Assembly (NCBI GenBank): GCA_017625185.1
Contig: JAGALN010000155.1
Location: 1 to 7,895, forward strand
Source: Clostridia bacterium
GTDB taxonomy: Bacteria > Bacillota > Clostridia > Monoglobales > Monoglobaceae
Direction of reading: 5' to 3'
Length of the DNA: 7,895 nucleotides
The position numbers and the translations under genes were made by a program. Shown here one piece after another: positions 1 through 6,012 of this stretch (its first letter is position 1; every line of letters starts with the position of its first letter). The notes beneath the pieces were generated by a model, which made no database searches, was not told where the DNA came from, and worked only from the letters and a program-made list of their open reading frames with translations.

Positions 1-1643
1 CGGGTATTGGTCAGCTGCTTCTTCTTGCAAACGTTCACATTGATATCCTCACTCTTGGGAGAATACCCAACGATCATACCCTCATACACTGCAGTACCGG
101 GAGTAATAAACATGGTCCCACGATCCTGGACCTTAAAAATACCATAGCCCACCGCCTCACCGGTTTCAAAGGCCACCAGGGAACCGGTATGCCGACGGCT
201 GATTTCGCCCTTGAAAGGCTGGTAGCTGTCAAAGACCGAATTCATGATACCCTCACCCCGGGTATCGGTCAGAAACTCGCTCCGATATCCCAGAAGACCC
301 CGGGCGGGAATCAGGTATTCCAGACGCATCCGGCTCCCCTGGGGGGTCATCTGCAAAAGTTCACCCTTTCTCGAACCCATCTTCTCCATGACGGCACCCA
401 TGCTCTCTTCGGGGACATCAATCATCAGCCGTTCTATCGGCTCACAAAGGGTACCGTCCACCTCTTTGAGCAGTACCTTTGGGGTGCTGACCGAGAACTC
501 GTATCCCTCCCGGCGCATGGTTTCAATCAGAATGGACAGGTGCATTTCGCCACGGCCTGCCACCTTGAAGCTGTCGGTGGTTTCCCCTTCCTCTACCCGG
601 AGGGAAACATCCTTTAAAAGCTCCCGCATCAACCGCTCCCGGAGCTGGCGGGAGGTTACAAACTTCCCTTCCCGTCCCGCAAAAGGACTGTCATTAACCG
701 AAAAGGTCATTTCAATGGTTGGCTCACTAATTTTCACAAAGGGCAATGCCTCGGGGAAGTCCACAGCGGTTACCGTATCACCAATGGTAATATCGGTAAT
801 CCCGGAAAAGCAGATGATATCTCCCACCTTTGCCCCATCCACCGCCGTCCGTCCCAGCCCGTCAATCTGATAAAGGTTGGCTATCTTGGACTTATAGGGT
901 TGATGCTTTCCATGATAGTCACAGACCATGACCTCCTGGTTCTGACGAAGTTCTCCCTGCTCAATCCGACCAATGGCAATTCTGCCCACATATTCATTAT
1001 AATCAATAGAAGAAACAAGCATCTGGAGAGGTTTGGTTTCGTCCCCATCCGGTGCCGGAATATAGTTCTTGATGGTTTCAAAGAGAACTGTCAAGTCCTT
1101 CCCCTGCTCGTACTGGGAAAGGGATGCAGTACCCGCTCTGCCTGAACAGAAAATAATGGGACTTTCCAGCTGTTCGTCACTGGCTTCCAGATCAATCAAA
1201 AGGTCCAGAATCTCGTCAGGAATCTCGTCCAATCTGGCGTCGGGCCGGTCAATCTTATTGACCACAATAATCACACGATGCTGCATCTCCAATGCTTTCT
1301 GGAGCACAAACCGGGTCTGGGGCATGGGCCCCTCTGCTGCGTCAATCAGCAGGATAACCCCGTTTACCATCTTTAAGATACGCTCCACCTCACCGCTGAA
1401 ATCAGCGTGTCCCGGGGTATCAATGATGTTCATTTTGATATCCTGATAGTAAACCGAGGTATTCTTCGCCAGAATGGTAATGCCACGTTCCCGCTCTAGG
1501 TCATTGTTGTCCATGACCCGCTCTTCCACCACCTGATTCTCTCTATAAATACCGCCCTGCTTGAGCATCTCGTCAACCAGAGTTGTCTTTCCGTGGTCAA
1601 CATGGGCGATAATTGCAATATTTCTTAAGTCTTCCCGTTTCAT
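1..1643 (-). CDS. typA: TypA/BipA translational GTPase (3' end truncated by window edge)
   Basis: Ribosome-associated GTPase of the EF-G/LepA superfamily, known in other bacteria to help 50S assembly and growth under stress or cold. The frame is open from the ATG at 1641-1643 to the window edge, giving 547 codons; family members are about 605-615 residues, so some 60 C-terminal residues are missing. Visible motifs: G1 HVDHGKTT (residues 14-21), switch I RGITI (53-57), G3 DTPGHADF (75-82), G4 NKID (129-132), and a G5-like CSGRAG. The EF-G-like beta-barrel and domains III/V follow; RGLLGYRSEF and the final VCKKKQLTNT are typical of TypA rather than LepA or EF-G. A ribosome binding site AAAGGAGT (1651-1658) sits upstream. 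I followed the frame through several blocks and saw no break. The gene has its own promoter and is monocistronic as far as visible. The family call is very secure. Confidence 0.97.
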   Translation of the reverse strand, partial: MKREDLRNIAIIAHVDHGKTTLVDEMLKQGGIYRENQVVEERVMDNNDLERERGITILAKNTSVYYQDIKMNIIDTPGHADFSGEVERILKMVNGVILLIDAAEGPMPQTRFVLQKALEMQHRVIIVVNKIDRPDARLDEIPDEILDLLIDLEASDEQLESPIIFCSGRAGTASLSQYEQGKDLTVLFETIKNYIPAPDGDETKPLQMLVSSIDYNEYVGRIAIGRIEQGELRQNQEVMVCDYHGKHQPYKSKIANLYQIDGLGRTAVDGAKVGDIICFSGITDITIGDTVTAVDFPEALPFVKISEPTIEMTFSVNDSPFAGREGKFVTSRQLRERLMRELLKDVSLRVEEGETTDSFKVAGRGEMHLSILIETMRREGYEFSVSTPKVLLKEVDGTLCEPIERLMIDVPEESMGAVMEKMGSRKGELLQMTPQGSRMRLEYLIPARGLLGYRSEFLTDTRGEGIMNSVFDSYQPFKGEISRRHTGSLVAFETGEAVGYGIFKVQDRGTMFITPGTAVYEGMIVGYSPKSEDINVNVCKKKQLTNT

Positions 1644-1672
1644 TTGCTTCACTCCTTTTAAAACACCTACCC

Positions 1673-1701
1673 AGTATAGCACAGGAAAGCGGAATTGTAA
1701 A
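1673..1701 (-). promoter_or_regulatory. sigma-A promoter of typA
   Basis: Read on the minus strand, a -35 box TTTACA (1696-1701) and a -10 box TATACT (1673-1678) are separated by exactly 17 bases. Each differs from consensus at one position. The predicted transcription start is near 1666, giving a leader of about 20 bases that carries the ribosome binding site. It lies just downstream of the htrA terminator, so typA should be transcribed independently. Confidence 0.8.
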
Positions 1702-1747
1702 CCGACAACCTATACAAAACTACGACTTTTTTCCACTTTTCAAATAG

Positions 1748-1772
1748 AAAAAGCCACCCGTTTGGGTGGCTT
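1748..1772 (-). terminator. Rho-independent terminator of htrA
   Basis: A perfect 9-bp inverted repeat, AAGCCACCC (1751-1759) and GGGTGGCTT (1764-1772), with a 4-base loop. On the minus strand it is followed by further T residues (1748-1750 and beyond). It starts 10 bases after the htrA stop codon, separating htrA from typA. Confidence 0.88.
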
Positions 1773-1782
1773 TGATTGTCTT

Positions 1783-3129
1783 TTAGCCCGGAATCTGTTC
1801 GGTCAGGGTTACCTGAATCGTTTCGGTCCGTCCGGTTGCATACTTATAAATCTCAAGTTTCAGGGTATCTCCAGGCTTATGCTGATCCTTAATCTTATTC
1901 AGCTCCTCGCCGGTAGAAATCTTCTCCCCGTTCACCGAAAGAATGATGTCCCCCTGCTGGAGTCCTGCCTCTCTGGCAGACTCACTGGAAACACTCATGA
2001 TCTGGGCACCAACGGGCCAGGAATATGCCTGTGCCATATACGCCGTAACGTCCCGGGTGGCAATGCCGATCACCGGCCGTCCCTTCACATAGCCGTATTC
2101 TAACAAATCGGAAATAATGGGACTTGCCTCGGAAATGGGAATGGCAAAGCTCATGCCCTCGATGCCGGAGGAAGAAACCTTGACCGAATTGATGCCGATG
2201 ACTTCGCCGTAGGCATTAATCAGGGCACCACCGGAATTGCCGGAGTTGATGGCGGCATCGGTCTGGATTAGATTCATGGTCCGGTTGTCAATGCTGATGG
2301 TGCGATTCACTGCACTAACAATTCCCTGGGTCACGCTCCCGAAGAACTCCAGCCCCATAGGGTTACCGATGGCAACCACCCGCTCTCCCACCTCTAGTTG
2401 GGTGGAGTCACCCAGGGTTGCAACGATCAGTTCTTCTTTGGGTTCGATTTTAATCACGGCAAGGTCGGTTTGCTCATCAGCACCAATAACCTTGGCTTCG
2501 TACTCACTGCCGGTGTTTAAGGTTACCAACACCGAGGTGGAGTTTTCCACCACATGGTTGTTGGTTACGATATAGCCGTCCTGACTCAGGATAATACCGG
2601 AGCCCTCGCCGTTGGATTGAGAAAATCCGCCGAAGATGCTCATCTGTCCCTGCACCACACTGGTAATACCCACCACGGCAGGTCCCACCTTCTTGGCAAT
2701 TTCGGTGGTTTCTAACTGGGTCCCCTTATGGGCAGTCTCGGTGGTTTTGTTCTCATCCTCGCCCCGGAGCGTTGATACCAGTTCCTGCTTGGATGCCGCA
2801 CTCCGTCCTCCGGAGCCATACCGTGTTCCCAGTACAAAGGCACCGGCAAACAGGGCAAGGTTCAGCACCGTCAGTGCAAGCATGGCAGCAAGATACCGTC
2901 TTCCCTGATGCTTCTTTTTTCTCTTTTTTACATACTCAGTATAAGGAACTGCATCACCGCTCCCCTCCTCTTCGGTCCGGGGTTCTGCCCTGCCGGACAG
3001 GTCAATCCAAATCGGTTCAGCCTCTTCCTCTGTCCCTATAACCTCACTATCTTCCACTTCAACGGGGGTATCTTCTATGGGTTCCCCCTCTTCAAAGCCT
3101 TCCTTTTTATCATCAAAAAAGTCCTGCAT
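1783..3129 (-). CDS. htrA: HtrA/DegP-like membrane-anchored serine protease (S1C family, one PDZ domain)
   Basis: ATP-independent quality-control protease expected to degrade misfolded proteins on the outer face of the membrane. Numbering from the preferred start: a strongly acidic cytoplasmic tail (about 1-64), a basic stretch KKRKKKHQGRR (68-78), one transmembrane segment (about 79-101), a linker, a trypsin-like domain (about 140-335), and one PDZ domain (about 350-444). The catalytic triad is His192 in TNNHVV, Asp222 in TDLAVIKI, and Ser299 in GNSGGAL. The 448-residue length fits single-PDZ Firmicute HtrA proteins. The ATG at 3127-3129 is preferred because AGGAGG (3138-3143) lies 8 bases from it, but only 2 bases from the in-frame ATG at 3133-3135, which would add two residues. 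It follows a two-component system and has its own promoter with phased repeats, so stress control by that system is inferred. A terminator follows the stop. Confidence 0.95.
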   Translation of the reverse strand: MQDFFDDKKEGFEEGEPIEDTPVEVEDSEVIGTEEEAEPIWIDLSGRAEPRTEEEGSGDAVPYTEYVKKRKKKHQGRRYLAAMLALTVLNLALFAGAFVLGTRYGSGGRSAASKQELVSTLRGEDENKTTETAHKGTQLETTEIAKKVGPAVVGITSVVQGQMSIFGGFSQSNGEGSGIILSQDGYIVTNNHVVENSTSVLVTLNTGSEYEAKVIGADEQTDLAVIKIEPKEELIVATLGDSTQLEVGERVVAIGNPMGLEFFGSVTQGIVSAVNRTISIDNRTMNLIQTDAAINSGNSGGALINAYGEVIGINSVKVSSSGIEGMSFAIPISEASPIISDLLEYGYVKGRPVIGIATRDVTAYMAQAYSWPVGAQIMSVSSESAREAGLQQGDIILSVNGEKISTGEELNKIKDQHKPGDTLKLEIYKYATGRTETIQVTLTEQIPG

Positions 3130-3137
3130 CTGCATTT

Positions 3138-3143
3138 CCTCCT
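3138..3143 (-). promoter_or_regulatory. Ribosome binding site that decides the htrA start
   Basis: AGGAGG on the minus strand matches the 16S anti-Shine-Dalgarno sequence fully. Its spacing is 8 bases to the ATG at 3127-3129 and only 2 bases to the ATG at 3133-3135. The downstream ATG is therefore the more likely start. Confidence 0.75.
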
Positions 3144-3167
3144 TTTCATCTTTCTTTCAACGATTTT

Positions 3168-3173
3168 ATTATA
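3168..3173 (-). promoter_or_regulatory. -10 box of the htrA promoter
   Basis: A perfect TATAAT on the minus strand. At 17-base spacing the -35 position reads ACATTT, a poor match, so the promoter probably needs an activator. The predicted start is near 3161, giving a leader of about 32 bases. The phased repeats just upstream would then fall at about -22 to -60. Confidence 0.7.
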
Positions 3174-3182
3174 CTGTCCGGA

Positions 3183-3221
3183 TATGAAAAAAATGTGAAT
3201 AAACTGTAAAAGAACCGTGAA
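3183..3221 (-). repeat. Four 11-bp-phased direct repeats, probable OmpR-family regulator binding site
   Basis: On the minus strand, hexamers TTCACG (3216-3221), TTTACA (3205-3210), TTCACA (3194-3199) and TTCATA (3183-3188) are each separated by exactly 5 bases, a strict 11-bp period. This matches the known layout of Bacillus PhoP boxes (TTHACA repeats with 5-base gaps). Read on the other strand it resembles WalR boxes (TGTWAH-N5-TGTWAH). The array begins 5 bases after the histidine kinase stop and ends 9 bases before the htrA -10 box. Binding by the neighbouring response regulator is inferred. Confidence 0.7.
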
Positions 3222-3226
3222 AGTTT

Positions 3227-4696
3227 TTATTCCTCATCCAGGCATAGTTCCTCCCGCCTTCCGGGAGCCTTCCCCTTATCCAGGGAGAAGGTAAATTCTG
3301 CGTATTCGTTCTCCACACTCCTGACAGAGATATGTTTTCCATGTGCTTGGATGATATTCTTGACCAGATACAGTCCTATGCCGGTTCCCTCCCTGTTGAT
3401 ACTCCGTGACTGATCCACCTTGTAGAGCCGCTCGAAAATCATTTTTTGCTGTTCCTCAGGGATGCCGCAACCGGTATTATGAATCGAAACGAAAACTTCA
3501 TGCTGTTTCTGGGTTACGGTAACAGAAATTTCTCCATCCTCACCTGTAAATTTGACCGCATTATCCAAGAGGTTGGTCAGCACCCGTTTGATACTGTCTG
3601 CATCTGCCAGAACATAGCAGTTCTCATGCTCGAAACCCAAAGATACCCGAATCCGTTTCTCGTCCAATCTCTGCCCCAAGCCGATGATGGTCAGGCGGAT
3701 TGCTTCGTTGATGTCAAAATTGGTCTTCTGCATCACAATCTTACCCGACTGCATCCGGCTGATATCCAAAAAGGTATTCACCAAACGGGAAAGACGATGA
3801 ACTTCATCTCCAACGATCTGCAGATACTCCTTCTGTTTTTCCGGCGGAATGGTATCGTCAAGGACCCCGTTGACAAAACCGCTGATAGTTGTCATCGGGG
3901 TTCGAAGTTCATGGGACACATCGGAAATAAAAGCTTTCCGGGTATCCTCCGCTTTTTCCAGTTTCTCCGCCATGTCATTGAAGGTACAGGCAAGCTCCGA
4001 AATCTCGCTGATGCCGGAACGGGTCGCATCCTCTCCCACTCGGGAATTCAGTTCCCCCCGGGCAAAGGCTTTCGCACTGGTTCGGATGCTCTTGATAGGC
4101 ATAGAAATCAACTTGGACAAGGCATAGGACAGAACCACCGAAATCACCAGAACCAGCAAAGCAGAAGATAACAGAATCCGTGTGAACTCACGGGTCATTC
4201 TCTCCTTTTCCGGGATGGGAATGCTGATCAAAACTGCACCCAGGGTTTTTCCGTTTGCCTGATTAACCGGCACCTGCAGGGTGAACATGGTTTCCCGGAA
4301 AAGCCCGCCCATATTTCCAATGACCGAAGCTCTTTTCCCGTTCAACACTGTCCGGCTATGCTCCTTGGGAATGAACGCCGGCGTTTCCGCACAATACCCG
4401 CTCTTGGATGTGTTAGCAACCACATTCCCCCGTTGGTCAATGACCATAATATGCCCCTGATTATTTCGGGAAAACCCATCCATAATTGCCTGAAGACTCT
4501 CAAGACTGATATTACTCTGAATCAAGCCCACAATGGATTCGGCATTCCTCGCCAGCATTTCCTCACTCTTTTGGGAAATATATTTGGTCACCTGAAACAA
4601 CTGTACAGAGCCAAGGAGAGAAATACAGACCATGACAACAGCAATATTAATCAAAAGAATTCTGGAAAAAACAGTTTTCCCTAGAACTGAACGCAT
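3227..4696 (-). CDS. Membrane sensor histidine kinase with HAMP domain
   Basis: Sensor partner of the response regulator encoded just upstream; it autophosphorylates and passes phosphate to the regulator. Numbering from the preferred ATG (489 residues): transmembrane segment 1 (about 12-34), an extracytoplasmic domain of about 135 residues that looks Cache/PAS-like (HIMVIDQRGNVVANT region), transmembrane segment 2 (about 173-195), HAMP (about 196-248), HisKA dimerisation domain with phospho-acceptor His262 in DVSHELRTP, and a HATPase domain. The ATPase has an N box NLLDNAVKF with Asn379, an F box IFERLYKVD, and a G2 box GTGIGLYLVK. The G1 box reads NTGCGI, with Asn407 where most kinases have Asp. 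There is no cytoplasmic PAS domain, which fits CssS-like better than PhoR-like or WalK-like kinases. The start is the ATG at 4694-4696; an in-frame GTG at 4703-4705 would overlap the ribosome binding site. Confidence 0.95.
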   Translation of the reverse strand: MRSVLGKTVFSRILLINIAVVMVCISLLGSVQLFQVTKYISQKSEEMLARNAESIVGLIQSNISLESLQAIMDGFSRNNQGHIMVIDQRGNVVANTSKSGYCAETPAFIPKEHSRTVLNGKRASVIGNMGGLFRETMFTLQVPVNQANGKTLGAVLISIPIPEKERMTREFTRILLSSALLVLVISVVLSYALSKLISMPIKSIRTSAKAFARGELNSRVGEDATRSGISEISELACTFNDMAEKLEKAEDTRKAFISDVSHELRTPMTTISGFVNGVLDDTIPPEKQKEYLQIVGDEVHRLSRLVNTFLDISRMQSGKIVMQKTNFDINEAIRLTIIGLGQRLDEKRIRVSLGFEHENCYVLADADSIKRVLTNLLDNAVKFTGEDGEISVTVTQKQHEVFVSIHNTGCGIPEEQQKMIFERLYKVDQSRSINREGTGIGLYLVKNIIQAHGKHISVRSVENEYAEFTFSLDKGKAPGRREELCLDEE

Positions 4697-4704
4697 CACT
4701 TTCA

Positions 4705-4710
4705 CTCCCT
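4705..4710 (-). promoter_or_regulatory. Ribosome binding site of the histidine kinase, overlapping the regulator stop codon
   Basis: AGGGAG on the minus strand overlaps the TAG stop of the response regulator (4709-4711). It is 8 bases from the ATG at 4694-4696 and 5 bases from a GTG at 4697-4699. A third candidate, the GTG at 4703-4705, begins inside this site and so is unlikely. The overlap implies translational coupling of the two genes. Confidence 0.65.
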
Positions 4711-5410
4711 ACTTCTCGGTCGCCTCAAACTTATAACCCACACCCCAAACCGTCTTTAGGTGCCAGTTTTGTTCTTCCCCCTCGATTTTCTCCCGGATTC
4801 GCTTTATATGCACATCCACCGTACGGGAATCGCCAAAAAACTCATACCCCCAGATTTCATCAAGAAGCTGATCCCGAGTAAAAACCTTATTGGCATTTTT
4901 CGCAAGAAAATACAGAAGTTCAAACTCCTTCGGCGGCATCTCAATCTTCTCTTCACCTAAGTACACTTCATAGGTAGTCTGGTTAATCCGCAGACCATCA
5001 AAGGAAATCTCCTTGTCCCCTTCTTCTTCCTCTGGCTTCCCGGCAGTTCTGCGGAGCACCGCTTTCATTCTGGCAAGGAGCTCTTTTGGTTCAAAGGGCT
5101 TGACCATGTAATCGTCCGCCCCCAACTCCAGCCCCAGCACCTTGTCAAAGGTTTCACCCTTTGCAGTCAGCATAATAATCGGCGTGGTATCAATGGCACG
5201 AATCTCACGGCAGACCTGCCACCCATCCTTGATGGGAAGCATTACATCCAGCAAAACCAAATCCGGCTTTTCCACCCGGAATTTATCCATGGCCTCCTGG
5301 CCATTGTTGGCAATGACCGTGCGGTATCCTTCCTTCTCTACATAAAGCCGCAATAATTCACAAATATTCACTTCGTCATCCACAATCAGGACTGTCTGGT
5401 TGTTTCCCAT
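4709..5410 (-). CDS. OmpR/PhoB-family response regulator
   Basis: DNA-binding transcription factor activated by phosphorylation from the adjacent kinase. The receiver domain (about 5-120) has the acidic pair Asp11/Asp12, phospho-acceptor Asp55 in LVLLDVMLP, Thr82 and Lys104 in YMVKPF. An acidic linker (PEEEEGDKE, about 126-134) leads to a winged-helix effector domain (about 134-230) with the typical KEFELLYFLAKN, SRTVDVHIKRIREKIE and WGVGYKFE elements. At 233 residues the protein is of usual length. The start ATG (5408-5410) has an excellent AAGGAGG site 7 bases upstream. The kinase follows after a 12-base gap with an overlapping ribosome binding site, so the two form an operon. The sequence belongs to the PhoP/ResD/WalR/CssR group; I cannot name the exact ortholog from sequence alone. 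Phased repeats upstream of its promoter suggest autoregulation. Confidence 0.96.
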   Translation of the reverse strand: MGNNQTVLIVDDEVNICELLRLYVEKEGYRTVIANNGQEAMDKFRVEKPDLVLLDVMLPIKDGWQVCREIRAIDTTPIIMLTAKGETFDKVLGLELGADDYMVKPFEPKELLARMKAVLRRTAGKPEEEEGDKEISFDGLRINQTTYEVYLGEEKIEMPPKEFELLYFLAKNANKVFTRDQLLDEIWGYEFFGDSRTVDVHIKRIREKIEGEEQNWHLKTVWGVGYKFEATEK

Positions 5411-5453
5411 AACCCTTCCTCCTTCAAAAATGCCGAGATTTGTTATTAGAACA

Positions 5454-5459
5454 AGTATA
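5454..5459 (-). promoter_or_regulatory. -10 box of the response regulator-kinase operon
   Basis: TATACT on the minus strand, with a predicted start near 5447 and a leader of about 37 bases before the regulator ATG. No good -35 hexamer lies 16-18 bases upstream, which again suggests activator dependence. The phased repeats begin 10 bases upstream of this box. Confidence 0.6.
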
Positions 5460-5469
5460 CCATAAATCC

Positions 5470-5497
5470 TTTCAAAAAGATATGAAGAATCTGTAAA
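5470..5497 (-). repeat. Three 11-bp-phased direct repeats upstream of the regulator promoter
   Basis: On the minus strand, TTTACA (5492-5497), TTCATA (5481-5486) and TTGAAA (5470-5475) are each separated by 5 bases. The first two match the repeats before htrA; the third is degenerate. The position relative to the -10 box is within one base of that at htrA. Binding of the encoded regulator to its own promoter is inferred. Confidence 0.6.
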
Positions 5498-5504
5498 ATT
5501 TTTT

Positions 5505-5518
5505 ATTTTCCGGAAAAT
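5505..5518. repeat. 14-bp perfect palindrome in the divergent intergenic region
   Basis: ATTTTCCGGAAAAT is a perfect palindrome centred on CCGG. It lies between the phased repeats of the regulator promoter and the probable promoter of the small plus-strand gene. It could be an operator for a dimeric repressor. Its AT-rich arms mean chance cannot be excluded. Confidence 0.45.
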
Positions 5519-5551
5519 TTCTTTTAGGGTATAGCAAAAATGGGGGTTGCG

Positions 5552-5557
5552 TATACT
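5552..5557 (+). promoter_or_regulatory. Possible -10 box for the small plus-strand gene
   Basis: TATACT lies 48 bases before the preferred ATG at 5606. There is no recognisable -35 hexamer at 16-18 bases. The extended box TATACTA, with GGTATA (5528-5533) 18 bases upstream, loosely resembles a forespore sigma-F/sigma-G promoter, but this match is weak. Confidence 0.3.
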
Positions 5558-5605
5558 AAAACCAAAGAATTTTCTTCTATATTTTTAGGTTTTAGGGGGT
5601 TTTTT

Positions 5606-5905
5606 ATGCAAACACAAACCATCACCTCCCCGGCAGAACTCCAGCCGCCGAAGCAAAGGCACGCAACAAAGGCTGAACGGCATGCGGCAGAGCATCTTCG
5701 GGAGGACTATCACAAGCTTTTGCTTGATGCCGGACAGATTCGCGCCAATCTCCAAACGGCACAGAATAATTTTAACTATTTGTCGGGAGCCAAAGAGATT
5801 GATGCCTGCATCTATCAAATCCGCACCGACCAATGCCACCTTGCATCCACCCTGGTAAAGCTTCAGGAGCTCCAAGACCGGATGCAGAATCTCCTGGAAC
5901 AATAA
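5606..5905 (+). CDS. Small DUF2508/YaaL-like protein of unknown function
   Basis: A 99-residue soluble protein, polar and mostly helical by eye, with no signal peptide or membrane segment. The C-terminal two thirds (about 35-97) contains NNFNYL (54-59) and EIDACIYQI (64-72), a pattern I associate with DUF2508/YaaL family proteins, where an aromatic NF-Y motif precedes an ID-IY motif. The function of that family is not established. The first 30 residues are rich in Gln, Pro, Lys and His and are probably disordered. The start at 5606 is chosen because AGGGGG (5594-5599) lies 6 bases upstream. An in-frame ATG at 5540 would add 22 residues but has no good ribosome binding site and would run through the likely promoter. 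Tandem TAA stops end the gene and a strong terminator follows. It is transcribed divergently from the regulator operon. The coding call is good; the family call is moderate. Confidence 0.75.
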   Translation: MQTQTITSPAELQPPKQRHATKAERHAAEHLREDYHKLLLDAGQIRANLQTAQNNFNYLSGAKEIDACIYQIRTDQCHLASTLVKLQELQDRMQNLLEQ

Positions 5906-5906
5906 T

Positions 5907-5948
5907 AAGAACAAAGCCTTTCCCTTGCAAGGAGAAGGCTTTGTTCTT
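5907..5948 (+). terminator. Long hairpin terminator after the small gene
   Basis: A perfect 14-bp inverted repeat (AAGAACAAAGCCTT at 5907-5920 with its complement at 5935-5948) continues inward through a nearly complementary CCTT/AAGG core. Downstream on the plus strand are TTAATTTT residues. It starts at the second of the tandem stop codons and could also stop transcription from the opposite side. Confidence 0.85.
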
Positions 5949-5971
5949 AATTTTGGGTTTGATACACAAAA

Positions 5972-6003
5972 ATACCCTGTATGTTCTTGGACACACAGGG
6001 TAT
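5972..6003 (-). terminator. Terminator of the OPT/PqqD-like/lipoprotein operon
   Basis: An inverted repeat, ATACCCTGT (5972-5980) and ACAGGGTAT (5995-6003), with a short partly paired loop. On the minus strand it is followed by TTTTTG, and it begins 9 bases after the lipoprotein stop codon. On the plus strand it is followed by a T-rich tract as well, so it may act in both directions. Confidence 0.85.
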
Positions 6004-6012
6004 CTATCTTTT

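Noticed and set aside
189..870. Two overlapping plus-strand open frames (142 and 208 codons)
   Set aside because: Both lie antisense to typA, whose conserved frame is intact. Their translations are low-complexity and resemble no family.
1681..1750. Possible regulator repeats upstream of typA, since its -35 box is also TTTACA
   Set aside because: The positions 11 bases to either side do not repeat the hexamer, so it is simply a good -35 box.
3446..4171. A 241-codon plus-strand open frame
   Set aside because: It is antisense to the histidine kinase domains, with no ribosome binding site and no recognisable protein features.
5585..5914. A 109-codon minus-strand open frame over the small gene
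   Set aside because: The plus-strand frame has a good ribosome binding site, tandem stops and a terminator placed right after it. The minus frame has none of these.
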